A DNA stretch of 12,202 bases from an uncultured Gammaproteobacteria bacterium. GTDB taxonomy: Bacteria; Pseudomonadota; Gammaproteobacteria; Pseudomonadales; DT-91. Below the pieces are notes generated by a model, which saw only the letters and a program-made list of their open reading frames with translations, had not been told where the DNA came from and ran no database searches. Both the position numbers and the translations under genes were made by a program. Shown here piece after piece: positions 1 through 7,610 of the stretch. Position 1 is the first letter of the stretch, and every line of letters begins with the position of its first letter. The DNA lies in NCBI GenBank assembly GCA_929200485.1, contig CAKMZU010000003.1, positions 18,374 to 30,575 of the forward strand, given 5' to 3'.

Positions 1-134
1 TAGTTAAACTGATCGAAAAGGCTAAACAATCAGGCGGCTTGAAGCATTTTAATGGTAAAGAAAAAAAAGCTGGCGACAATCGGGAGTTTGAAACTAAATT
101 TGCGCATGAAAATACATTAAAGCTTCGTTTATAG
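1..134 (+). CDS. 3' end of unidentified gene, C-terminal 43 residues
   Basis: Only frame 3 is open on the + strand here. It runs in from the left edge and ends at TAG 132-134, giving 43 residues rich in Lys and Glu, with the tail ending THR/LEU-rich as ENTLKLRL. The Lys/Glu codon content looks like real coding. The minus strand is also open in one frame, but gives a Phe/Leu/Ser-rich shadow without a start. The gene that normally precedes frr is pyrH (UMP kinase), whose C-terminus ends in a conserved beta-strand segment with a GT(L/V)(I/V) motif; nothing like that is present. I do not recognise the family. GC of these two lines is about 34%, below the core genes downstream. Glutamates at -8, -14 and -16 and Leu at -3 vaguely recall type IV effector tails, but that is too weak to use as a call. 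Confidence 0.5.
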   Translation, partial: VKLIEKAKQSGGLKHFNGKEKKAGDNREFETKFAHENTLKLRL

Positions 135-139
135 TCTTT

Positions 140-161
140 GCCTGGCAGTCAGGCTATTTGT
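140..161 (+). terminator. small hairpin after upstream gene, possible weak terminator
   Basis: Five bases after the stop at 134 there is a perfect 5-bp inverted repeat, GCCTG (140-144) and CAGGC (150-154), with a 5-base loop, followed by TATTTGT. The T-tract is short and interrupted, so this would be a weak intrinsic terminator at best. Its position directly behind a stop codon and before a 142-base gap fits the end of a transcript. A chance hairpin is possible. Confidence 0.3.
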
Positions 162-276
162 CTGATTCCCTTCAAGCCCCCTGAGCAATTCTTTTATTTG
201 TACTTTAGCTTGAGGCTGCATGCTGTTATCCTTGGCTGCTTTATTTTTGTCGGTTACAGTCAAACGGGTGGTTGTT

Positions 277-834
277 GTGGTAGAAGAGACGCAAACCAAA
301 GCAAAAGAACGTATGGTCAATGCCATTGAGGCATTACAGGTTGCATTCAAAAAGATCCGGACAGGGAGGGCACACCCAAGCATTTTGGATGCTATCCAGG
401 TCGATTATTACGGGTCCGCGACACCTTTGTCTCAGCTGGCCAACATCAGTGTTGAAGATGCACGTATGTTATCAGTCACGCCTTGGGAAGCTAAAATTGT
501 TCCTGATGTTGAAAGAGCAATCATGAAGTCAGACCTTGGGCTTAATCCCTCAACGGCGGGTAGCGTCATTCGTGTACCTATGCCTATGCTGACGGAAGAA
601 ACCCGAAAAGGCTTTATCAAACAAGCGAAACAGGAAGCGGAATCAGCCAGAGTTTCTGTTCGTAATGCCAGGCGTGATGCGAATAATGAATTAAAGGCCC
701 TGGTCAAAGACAAAGAAATTAGCGAAGACGAAGAACGTCGTGCACAGGAAAGCATCCAAAAAGTCACGGATACGTATGTCGCTGAGGTTGAAAATCTGCT
801 TAAAGAAAAAGAGCAAGACTTGATGGAAATTTAA
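277..834 (+). CDS. frr: ribosome recycling factor (RRF)
   Basis: RRF splits post-termination 70S ribosomes together with EF-G and acts in the cytoplasm. The protein carries the family pattern throughout: KIRTGRAHPS near residue 25, YYGS.TPL.QLA, SDLGLNP..AGS.IRVP, the VRN.RRDAN segment and KEISEDEERR. The frame is open back to an ATG at 220, but the GTG at 277 gives exactly 185 residues, the length of E. coli RRF. It also aligns residue for residue with the E. coli N-terminus, Met13 falling in the ERM/VRM position. The start is preceded only by a weak GGGTGG (266-271). Just before it lies a run of Val codons with another GTG at 268, so the exact start is not settled. It opens the main operon, with 10 bases to uppS. 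A poor extended -10 (TG at 221-222, then TGTTAT 224-229) lies upstream, and no convincing -35. Confidence 0.95.
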   Translation: MVEETQTKAKERMVNAIEALQVAFKKIRTGRAHPSILDAIQVDYYGSATPLSQLANISVEDARMLSVTPWEAKIVPDVERAIMKSDLGLNPSTAGSVIRVPMPMLTEETRKGFIKQAKQEAESARVSVRNARRDANNELKALVKDKEISEDEERRAQESIQKVTDTYVAEVENLLKEKEQDLMEI

Positions 835-844
835 GCCTCTTCTC

Positions 845-1564
845 ATGCCTGAAGAACTCCTCCCGCCCCCTAAGCACATTGCCATTGTGATGGATGGTAA
901 TGGACGTTGGGCGAAAAAACGGCATTTACCTGCAGCAGCTGGCCATAAGGCCGGTGCTGCAAATGTCCGAGAAATCCTGGAAGCTGCTCGAAATCTTGGG
1001 GTGAAAGCCTTAACGCTTTTTGCTTTCAGTACCGAAAACTGGAATCGTCCAAAGCTTGAAGTCAAAGCCTTAATGGCGTTGTTTTCTGATTATTTGGATG
1101 GTCATATTGATGAGTTGAAAAACGCGGGCGTTCGGCTGCGCTTTATTGGTGCGCGAGATAAATTTCAACCGGCGCTCCTGAAGAAAATTCAGTTTGCAGA
1201 ACAGGAAACTCAGGGCAATCATGAATTCACGCTGACACTGGCCGTTGATTATGGTGGCCAGTGGGATGTTTTGAATGCGACTAAAATACTGGCTCAAAAA
1301 GTAAAAAAGGGTGTGATTGATCCTGAAGCCATCGATGAGGCGACCTTTGAAGCGCAATTGAGTCTAAACGACATTGAATACCCCGATCTGTTAATCCGTA
1401 CTAGCGGTGAATACCGCATCAGTAATTTTCTGCTTTGGCAGTTGGCTTATAGTGAATTTTATTTTACGGATGAGCTTTGGCCTGATTTTAAGCAGGCTGC
1501 CTTAACTCAGGCGGTTGAAAGTTATCAGCGGCGGAATAGACGTTTCGGCGGTCGAGAAGAATAA
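845..1564 (+). CDS. uppS: (2E,6E)-farnesyl-diphosphate-specific undecaprenyl diphosphate synthase
   Basis: UppS (cis-prenyltransferase) adds eight isopentenyl units to farnesyl diphosphate to make the C55 carrier used for peptidoglycan and surface polysaccharides. The 239-residue protein is normal length. Catalytic Asp17 sits in MDGNGRWAKK, followed by GHKAGA, FAFSTENWNRP, a YGGQWD block and IRTSGEYRISNFLLWQ, which holds the diphosphate-binding Arg, then YFTDELWPDF and RRFGG at the C-terminus. The position of E. coli His199 is Tyr here, a variable site in the family. It starts 10 bases after frr, with no strong Shine-Dalgarno, so translation probably depends on coupling. It is followed after 6 bases by cdsA. 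It is part of the same envelope-lipid operon. Confidence 0.96.
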   Translation: MPEELLPPPKHIAIVMDGNGRWAKKRHLPAAAGHKAGAANVREILEAARNLGVKALTLFAFSTENWNRPKLEVKALMALFSDYLDGHIDELKNAGVRLRFIGARDKFQPALLKKIQFAEQETQGNHEFTLTLAVDYGGQWDVLNATKILAQKVKKGVIDPEAIDEATFEAQLSLNDIEYPDLLIRTSGEYRISNFLLWQLAYSEFYFTDELWPDFKQAALTQAVESYQRRNRRFGGREE

Positions 1565-1570
1565 CGAATC

Positions 1571-2404
1571 ATGAAAAATAGAATATTAACAGGGCTTGCA
1601 GCAGCAGCACTTGTGATTGTGTTGGTTAGCTTTTTAAAGCCTGTGGCGTTAGCCGCTGTTATAGCGTTAGTTTTTGCTGTTGGGGCTTATGAGTGGGCAT
1701 CCCTTTCAAACATAAAGCCTCGTGTGCTTAAGAGTCTTTATGCCTTGTTGTTGTTAGGGCTAATGATGGTGCTAGGGTTTTATTTTAACCTGCTTGATGG
1801 TGTCAAGGAATCGTCCCTTTTAGGCTTTATCCATCTGGTTGGTCTTTTTTGGGCGATGGTGCTGCTTTGGGTGATGTCTTATCCCAGAAGTGCCGTTATT
1901 TGGTCACACCCAGTGTTTATTGGAATCATGGGTGCCGTTGTGATTGTACCACCCGTCATTGCGTTGGTTTATTTGCTTCATTTACCACAGGGTAATTGGC
2001 TGGTTCTTTACTTGGTTGCATTGGTTTCTTCTGCTGATACCGGTGCGTATTTTTTCGGTAAATTTTTAGGCAAGAAAAAATTATGCCCTAAAGTTAGCCC
2101 TGGAAAATCCTGGGTGGGGCTGTTTGGCGGATTGTTTGTAAGCTCATTGTTTTCTCTTTGCTGGTATATGGCAAGCCCAATGCCTCAATTATCTTTGCTA
2201 TCTTTTATTTTGATTGGCGTGGTTGCGGTGCTGTTTTCTGTGCTTGGCGATTTAATGGAAAGTATGGTTAAACGTCAAGCAGGCAAAAAAGACAGTGGCT
2301 CGATTTTGCCGGGCCATGGCGGGCTGTTAGATCGTATTGATAGCATGACAGCGGCTGCCCCGATTTATCTGTTGTTATTACTTGTGCTTTTGGAGCAGCA
2401 GTAA
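1571..2404 (+). CDS. cdsA: phosphatidate cytidylyltransferase (CDP-diglyceride synthase)
   Basis: CdsA is an inner-membrane enzyme that converts phosphatidic acid and CTP into CDP-diacylglycerol, the precursor of phosphatidylethanolamine, phosphatidylglycerol and cardiolipin. The 277-residue protein is almost wholly hydrophobic, with about eight likely membrane segments. The full CDS signature is present at residues 231-257: SMVKR, then KDSGS, LPGHGG and LLDRID, with every fixed position intact. An upstream SPGKSWVG..GG motif is also typical. The spacing from uppS is 6 bases, and its stop shares one base with the dxr start (TAATG at 2402-2406). Translational coupling to dxr is likely. Confidence 0.96.
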   Translation: MKNRILTGLAAAALVIVLVSFLKPVALAAVIALVFAVGAYEWASLSNIKPRVLKSLYALLLLGLMMVLGFYFNLLDGVKESSLLGFIHLVGLFWAMVLLWVMSYPRSAVIWSHPVFIGIMGAVVIVPPVIALVYLLHLPQGNWLVLYLVALVSSADTGAYFFGKFLGKKKLCPKVSPGKSWVGLFGGLFVSSLFSLCWYMASPMPQLSLLSFILIGVVAVLFSVLGDLMESMVKRQAGKKDSGSILPGHGGLLDRIDSMTAAAPIYLLLLLVLLEQQ

Positions 2405-3579
2405 TGCAAAATCTGGTAATACTCGGAGCAACCGGTTCAATCGGTACTAACACGCTTGATGTGGTTGCAAGGCATCCGGATAAATATGAAATCCATTGTC
2501 TCGTTGCGCAAAAAAATGATGCACTGCTTTTTGAGCAATGTATGCAATTCAATCCACCCTTTGTTTGGCTTGAAGATTTAGCCAGTGCAAAACGCCTGAT
2601 TGATAATTTAGCCAGTGTTAATCTTACGTCGCAAGTGTTAACCAACTATGATGATTTGTTGTCAGTTATCTCAGATAGCCGTGTGACAACCGTTGTTTCT
2701 GCAATGGTCGGTGCAAAAGGTTTATTGCCGACCTTATCTGCGATTCAATCAGGTAAAAAAGTTTTACTGGCCAATAAAGAAAGTCTGGTGACGGCGGGTC
2801 AGTTATTTATGGATGCGGTCGAGAAATCTAAAGCAACCTTGATTCCGCTTGATAGTGAACACAGTGCGATTTTTCAGTGCTTACCAAAAGGGCTTGTGAC
2901 AGATGATATCGGCTTATCTAAGTTGATTCTAACAGCTTCGGGTGGGCCATTTCGCACAATGAGCATTGAGCAGATGCGTGAAGTCACAGCCGCCCAGGCA
3001 GTCAATCACCCTAACTGGTCAATGGGGCCTAAAATTTCAGTTGATTCGGCAACCATGATGAATAAGGGGTTGGAGCTGATTGAAGCGCATTGGTTATTTG
3101 GTGTGCCAGCTGACCGTATTGATATAGTGGTGCACCCTGAAAGTATTGTTCACTCTATGGTGCAATATACTGACGGTTCAACTTTAGCGCATTTGGGTGA
3201 TCATGATATGCGCTGCCCGATCAGTGTTGGTTTAAGCTGGCCTGAGCGGATCTCATCAGGTGTGAATGATTTAGATTTAGTCACGCTTGGTAAACTACAC
3301 TTTGAAACAGCAGATGAGTCGCGCTTTCGTAATCTTCGCCTTGCAAGAGAAGCCTGTGAGGCGGGACAAAGCGCTGCAGCTATATTAAATGCAGCCAATG
3401 AAGTCGCGGTTGAAGCCTTTTTAAAAGAACAAATAGGCTTTTTATCTATCGCCGACATTAATGAACAGGTACTTCAAACAATGCCTCTGGAAGATCTTGA
3501 CTCCATAGGGGCAGTGATAGAAGTGGATAGCCGTGCAAGGCACATGGCTGCCAAGCTAATCGGTCAGGAAGGACGTTGA
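2404..3579 (+). CDS. dxr: 1-deoxy-D-xylulose 5-phosphate reductoisomerase
   Basis: Dxr (IspC) rearranges and reduces DXP to 2-C-methyl-D-erythritol 4-phosphate with NADPH, the committed step of the MEP isoprenoid pathway and the target of fosmidomycin. The 391 residues start with the dinucleotide-binding GATGSIG (residues 8-14). The metal and substrate residues are present: Asp150-Ser-Glu152 in LDSEHSAIFQ, His202 in HPNWSMG, and DSATMMNKGLE with Asn220, Lys221 and Glu224. The flexible loop reads DMRCPI, with Cys where Thr is usual, and NAANEVAV follows. GGAG at 2392-2395 lies 8 bases before the ATG, inside the end of cdsA. Together with uppS this places two steps of undecaprenyl phosphate supply in one operon. 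The common alternative symbol is ispC. Confidence 0.97.
   Translation: MQNLVILGATGSIGTNTLDVVARHPDKYEIHCLVAQKNDALLFEQCMQFNPPFVWLEDLASAKRLIDNLASVNLTSQVLTNYDDLLSVISDSRVTTVVSAMVGAKGLLPTLSAIQSGKKVLLANKESLVTAGQLFMDAVEKSKATLIPLDSEHSAIFQCLPKGLVTDDIGLSKLILTASGGPFRTMSIEQMREVTAAQAVNHPNWSMGPKISVDSATMMNKGLELIEAHWLFGVPADRIDIVVHPESIVHSMVQYTDGSTLAHLGDHDMRCPISVGLSWPERISSGVNDLDLVTLGKLHFETADESRFRNLRLAREACEAGQSAAAILNAANEVAVEAFLKEQIGFLSIADINEQVLQTMPLEDLDSIGAVIEVDSRARHMAAKLIGQEGR
3569..3573 (+). promoter_or_regulatory. ribosome binding site that fixes the rseP start
   Basis: AAGGA at 3569-3573 lies 8 bases before ATG 3582 but only 2 bases before the in-frame TTG at 3576. The normal spacing therefore selects ATG 3582 and rules out the longer reading that would overlap dxr. 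The site is inside the last codons of dxr. Confidence 0.75.
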
Positions 3580-3581
3580 AT

Positions 3582-4940
3582 ATGGAAGTTCTACAGCAAA
3601 TCCTCATCATGATAGTTACACTCGGTGTATTGGTGGCTTTCCATGAGTATGGACATTTTTGGGTGGCGCGAAAGTGCGGCATAAAAGTTTTGAAGTTTTC
3701 AGTAGGATTTGGTCCCTCCATTTTTAGATGGTTTGATAAGCATCAAACGGAATATTGTTTGGCGGTTATTCCTTTGGGCGGCTTTGTTAAGATGCTTGAT
3801 GAGCGTGAAGAAGCCGTTGCTGAAGAAGAAAAACATTTAGCGTTTAATAATCAGCCGGTTTGGCAGCGAATTCTCGTGGTGGCGGCAGGGCCTGTTGCCA
3901 ATTTTATTTTAGCGATTGTGGTTTATTGGGCGATTTTTTTAAATGGCACGACAGGCTTGGCACCCATAATTTTTCATGTTGAGCCTGATTCTGTTGCCGC
4001 AAAAGCCGGGGTTGTCCAAGGCATGGAAATTGTTGCTGTAGATGGTAAGCAGACCAAGACGGCGGAATCCGTTGCCAGAGCGTTTCTAAACCACATTGGA
4101 AGCAGTGGTGAGATCAAATTATCTGTTAAAACCGATGGTTTAAGCGAGCCTGAGCAAATTGCGTTGCCCGTTCATGAATGGTTGAAAGATGAGGCCGAGG
4201 CCATTGATCCTGTTCAGGATTTAGGTCTTGGCTTTTATCGGCCAAAAATTGATCCGATAATACAGTCCGTGGTTCCTGATAGCGCTGCGAGCCGGGCAGG
4301 CTTATTGCCTGGAGATCAATTATTGACCGTAGGGGGTGAGCGGCTTGATGATTGGGCTAAATGGGTGGAGAAAATACAAGCGAACCCCAATACACCTCTG
4401 GCAATCACTGTTAAGCGCGGTCAAGATGTTTACCCAATGACCTTGAGACCTGAAGGGAAAAGTCGCGGGGGTGAAGTCAAAGGCTTTGTAGGCATTCAAG
4501 TGAAACTGCCAAAACTTCCAGAAGAACTTTTAAGAAAACAACACTATAACCTGATTACTGCAATGCCTCCTGCATTAAAAAGAACTTGGCAAAACATTGT
4601 ATTTAGTTTAACGTCCCTGAAAAAATTGCTCCTGGGTCAACTCTCTTATAAGCAATTAAGTGGACCTATTAGTATTGCTCAAGTTGCCAATGATTCGTTT
4701 AACTTTGGATTGATGGCGTATTTGAGTTTATTAGCACTGTTAAGTGTCAGTTTAGGTGTGTTGAATTTATTGCCAGTGCCTGTATTAGACGGTGGGCATA
4801 TTTTTTTCTATCTCATTGAGTGGATAAAAGGCAGCCCTGTACCTGAAAAGATTCAGCTGGTCGCCTATCAGATAGGTTTGTTTATTGTACTGGCAATTAT
4901 GGCTTTAGCCATTTTTAATGATATTAATCGATTGACTTGA
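3582..4940 (+). CDS. rseP: RIP site-2 metalloprotease RseP
   Basis: RseP is the inner-membrane zinc protease that cuts anti-sigma-E (RseA) after DegS and also clears signal-peptide remnants. The 452-residue protein matches the E. coli length of 450. The zinc motif HEYGH has His21, Glu22 and His25, inside the first membrane segment. The third ligand is Asp403 in VLDGG near the C-terminus. Between them lie the FNNQPVWQR block and membrane segment, and two PDZ-like domains at about 115-205 and 215-300, each with the (D/P).S.A..AG pattern. The conserved LSGPISIAQ precedes the third membrane segment. It begins 2 bases after dxr and overlaps bamA by one base (TGATG at 4938-4942). Whether this organism has a sigma-E/RseA pair cannot be seen here. 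Confidence 0.96.
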   Translation: MEVLQQILIMIVTLGVLVAFHEYGHFWVARKCGIKVLKFSVGFGPSIFRWFDKHQTEYCLAVIPLGGFVKMLDEREEAVAEEEKHLAFNNQPVWQRILVVAAGPVANFILAIVVYWAIFLNGTTGLAPIIFHVEPDSVAAKAGVVQGMEIVAVDGKQTKTAESVARAFLNHIGSSGEIKLSVKTDGLSEPEQIALPVHEWLKDEAEAIDPVQDLGLGFYRPKIDPIIQSVVPDSAASRAGLLPGDQLLTVGGERLDDWAKWVEKIQANPNTPLAITVKRGQDVYPMTLRPEGKSRGGEVKGFVGIQVKLPKLPEELLRKQHYNLITAMPPALKRTWQNIVFSLTSLKKLLLGQLSYKQLSGPISIAQVANDSFNFGLMAYLSLLALLSVSLGVLNLLPVPVLDGGHIFFYLIEWIKGSPVPEKIQLVAYQIGLFIVLAIMALAIFNDINRLT

Positions 4941-7558
4941 TGTTAAAAAAACTCCTTGATATTAGCTCTATTTCCTTTGCGTCTCTTGTTGTGTCTGCAT
5001 GGCTTTTGGCTGCGTCTGCATTTTCAAGCGATGTCAGCTTTGTGCCTAAAGATATTCGTGTCGAAGGCTTAGCTCGTGTTTCTTCAGATACCATTTTCGC
5101 AAGTCTGCCCTTTTCTATGCATGAAAAGGTCGATAAGAAAATGCTGAGCGAAACCATTAATATCTTGTTTAAAACAGGCAATTTTGAGCATGTTGAGGTT
5201 GGCCGTGATGGCGATATTCTGGTCGTGCGGGTTAAAGAGCGGCCGGCCATTGCCTCGATTGAAATTGAAGGCAATAAAGCCATCAAAGAAGAAGACTTAA
5301 AGCAGGGGCTATCTCGCTCAGGGTTATCGGAAGGAAAACTGTTTAAACGAGCGACGCTTGAAGGTATCCGTCTGGAGTTGCAACGCCAATATGTAGCACA
5401 AGGTCGTTATGACTCTGGCATCAGTACCAAGGTGACACCCGCTCGAAACAATACCGTCAATATTCTGATTACAGTGGATGAAGGGTCCGTCGCTAAAGTC
5501 CGCCATTTTAATATTGTCGGTAATAAGGTCTTTAAAAATGAAACCCTGATTGAAGAATTGCAGATGCGACAAACGCATTGGCTATCGCTTTTTAAAGGTG
5601 ATGATAAGTATTCTCGTGAGCGTCTTCAGGGTGATTTAGAGCGTCTGGAATCGTATTACCGAGATCGCGGTTATCTAAAATTTGCAGTCAATTCGACGCA
5701 GGTGTCGTTGAGCCCTGAAAAAGATGCAGTGTTTATTACCATCAATATTACTGAAGGCGATATTTATACTGTCTCTGATGTGAAGCTTTCAGGTGAGATT
5801 ATTTTGCCGGAGCCGATCATCAAAAGTATGGTGATGATTAAACCGGGTATGGTTTATTCTCAATCTCGGATAACACAAACCCAGGAGTTGGTTTCACGGG
5901 TATTAGGCAATGATGGCTATACCTTTGCCAAAGTTAGAAGTTATCCAAAGGTGAATGAAGAGAATAAAACCGTTGAGCTAACCTTTTTTGTTGATCCGGG
6001 AAAGCGAACCTATGTTAATCGCGTCATTTTTAAAGGGAATGTCACCACGAAGGATGAAGTGCTAAGACGTGAGATGCGTCAGATGGAAGCTGCACCGGCA
6101 TCCGGTAGCAAGATCGAACAGTCGCGTTTGTACCTGAACCGCTTAGGCTTTTTTAAAGATGTTAAATCTGAAATTGTTGAGCTGCCGGATAAGGATGATT
6201 TGATTGATGTGATCTTTACGGTGGAGGAGCAACCTTCAGGGCAAATCAATGCCAGTGTGGGCTATTCTGACGGCTCAGGATTATTGCTCTCCGCTGGCCT
6301 TCAGCAGAATAACTTCTTAGGTTCAGGTAACAGTGTTGCTTTCTCCGTTAGCCGTAATGACTATCAAAAGAGTGTAGATTTTAGTTTTAATGACCCGTTT
6401 TACACCATTGATGGGGTAAGTCGCGGATTTAATATGTATTACCGCAATACGGATTTTCAAAAAGCGGGCATCTCAACTTACAGTATTGATACCTATGGTG
6501 CAGGCTTAAATTATAGCTACCCAATTGGTGAAGGCACATCGGTAGGCTTTGGTGTGGGTTATGCCAATGTGAAAGTGCATACCGGTTCTTATGCGCCGCA
6601 GGAAATTGTCGGCACACCCCAGCCTTGGCCTGGTTTGGATGAATATATTGATCGGGTCTACGTCAATGGGCAGCCTGAATTTCCAGTCGATGAAAAATTG
6701 CAACCAATTGATGAGCTTTATATTCAAGATCCAACCGCTCAACCCTTTAAAGAACCGGGCACAGGATTTGTTGATATCCATGGTGATCAGTACAACAATT
6801 ATAAATTGAACCTTACATGGCGGCAGTATCGTTTGAACCGCGGTGTGATGCCAACTAAGGGCTATGATCAGCGTTTAGGTGCCGAGCTGGGTATTCCCGG
6901 CAGTGATCTGGAATACTATAAGATTAATTATACAGGCCAGATTTATTTGCCTGTGGCTCCTGAATATATCTTCAGGCTACACACACGCTTAGGTGCAGGC
7001 TTTGGTTACGGCGATACTTCACGTATGCCATTTTTAGAGAATTATTATGCAGGGGGTATTGGTTCAGTTCGTGGTTATGAGCGTTCTACCTTGGGGCCTC
7101 GTGGCACGCCGGCAGAAATTTATTTACGAGATAACCCAAGAAAGGCACCTGATGGTGTACAAGTCGCGTCACTCGATTATGGGTATATCTATGATGATGA
7201 AACTGAGAAATTTGTGACTCGAGAAATCACCAGTCGTTACAACCACATAGGCGGTAATGTTCTGGTTGAAACCGGTGTCGAGTTTATCTTCCCCTTATGG
7301 CTGATCAAAGATCGTAGTTCTGTGAGAACCATGCTGTTTGTTGATGCGGGTAATGTATTTGACACCGATTGTAATGATACCCAGCTAGACTGCCATTCGC
7401 CTGATATAACCAAGCTTCGTGCATCGGCTGGATTAGGCTTAACCTGGTTAAGCCCGATGGGGCCGTTGAGCTTTAGTTTGGCGCAACCGTTTAATTATGG
7501 TGACATTAATAAGGGTAACCGTAAGTTCTTCCAGTTCACCATTGGAACGGGCTTTTAA
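4940..7558 (+). CDS. bamA: outer membrane protein assembly factor BamA (Omp85)
   Basis: BamA is the essential barrel that folds and inserts outer-membrane proteins. An N-terminal signal peptide (MLKKLL, then a hydrophobic stretch to about residue 27, LAASAFS) is followed by five POTRA domains, roughly 30-430; the fifth contains LRREMRQMEAAP. The 16-strand barrel then runs to a terminal Phe (FQFTIGTGF), the usual outer-membrane targeting end. The Omp85 hallmark VRGYE in loop 6 has Arg711. At 872 residues it is about 60 longer than E. coli BamA. Most of the excess is in extracellular loop 4 (about residues 547-614) and a smaller part in loop 6. E. coli's Cys pair in loop 6 is absent, but Cys811 and Cys818 lie in predicted loop 7. 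An in-frame TTG at 4937 is less likely than ATG 4940, which overlaps the rseP stop. Confidence 0.96.
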   Translation: MLKKLLDISSISFASLVVSAWLLAASAFSSDVSFVPKDIRVEGLARVSSDTIFASLPFSMHEKVDKKMLSETINILFKTGNFEHVEVGRDGDILVVRVKERPAIASIEIEGNKAIKEEDLKQGLSRSGLSEGKLFKRATLEGIRLELQRQYVAQGRYDSGISTKVTPARNNTVNILITVDEGSVAKVRHFNIVGNKVFKNETLIEELQMRQTHWLSLFKGDDKYSRERLQGDLERLESYYRDRGYLKFAVNSTQVSLSPEKDAVFITINITEGDIYTVSDVKLSGEIILPEPIIKSMVMIKPGMVYSQSRITQTQELVSRVLGNDGYTFAKVRSYPKVNEENKTVELTFFVDPGKRTYVNRVIFKGNVTTKDEVLRREMRQMEAAPASGSKIEQSRLYLNRLGFFKDVKSEIVELPDKDDLIDVIFTVEEQPSGQINASVGYSDGSGLLLSAGLQQNNFLGSGNSVAFSVSRNDYQKSVDFSFNDPFYTIDGVSRGFNMYYRNTDFQKAGISTYSIDTYGAGLNYSYPIGEGTSVGFGVGYANVKVHTGSYAPQEIVGTPQPWPGLDEYIDRVYVNGQPEFPVDEKLQPIDELYIQDPTAQPFKEPGTGFVDIHGDQYNNYKLNLTWRQYRLNRGVMPTKGYDQRLGAELGIPGSDLEYYKINYTGQIYLPVAPEYIFRLHTRLGAGFGYGDTSRMPFLENYYAGGIGSVRGYERSTLGPRGTPAEIYLRDNPRKAPDGVQVASLDYGYIYDDETEKFVTREITSRYNHIGGNVLVETGVEFIFPLWLIKDRSSVRTMLFVDAGNVFDTDCNDTQLDCHSPDITKLRASAGLGLTWLSPMGPLSFSLAQPFNYGDINKGNRKFFQFTIGTGF

Positions 7559-7598
7559 ACGAATTCTCCGTTAACAACTATTTAAAGAGACCAGTAAG

Positions 7599-7603
7599 AA
7601 GGA
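7599..7603 (+). promoter_or_regulatory. strong Shine-Dalgarno for skp
   Basis: AAGGA, 7 bases before ATG 7611, is one of the clearest ribosome binding sites in the window. The 52-base bamA-skp gap is the widest inside the nine-gene run, so skp appears to be translated independently instead of by coupling. I saw no convincing promoter or terminator in the gap. Confidence 0.7.
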
Positions 7604-7610
7604 AAGTGGT

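Noticed and set aside
172..213. Inverted repeat TCAAGC / GCTTGA upstream of frr
   Set aside because: Six base pairs with a 30-base loop is expected by chance, and no known operator is recognised.
129..383. Minus-strand reading frame of 84 residues over the frr upstream gap and frr 5' end
   Set aside because: More than half is antisense to the certain frr coding region, its composition (poly-Thr from the Val run) is that of a shadow, and it has no ribosome binding site.
4582..4587. GAACTT resembling a sigma-E -35 element inside rseP, upstream of bamA
   Set aside because: No TCAAA or TCTGA-type -10 at 16-17 bases downstream, and it lies well inside coding sequence.
4924..5286. Minus-strand frame of 120 residues over the bamA 5' end
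   Set aside because: Fully antisense to the rseP-bamA junction and POTRA 1 coding region, which has clear homology on the + strand.
7558..7572. AACG...CGTT mini hairpin after bamA as a terminator
   Set aside because: Four base pairs, no T-run, and the downstream genes are the normal operon continuation.
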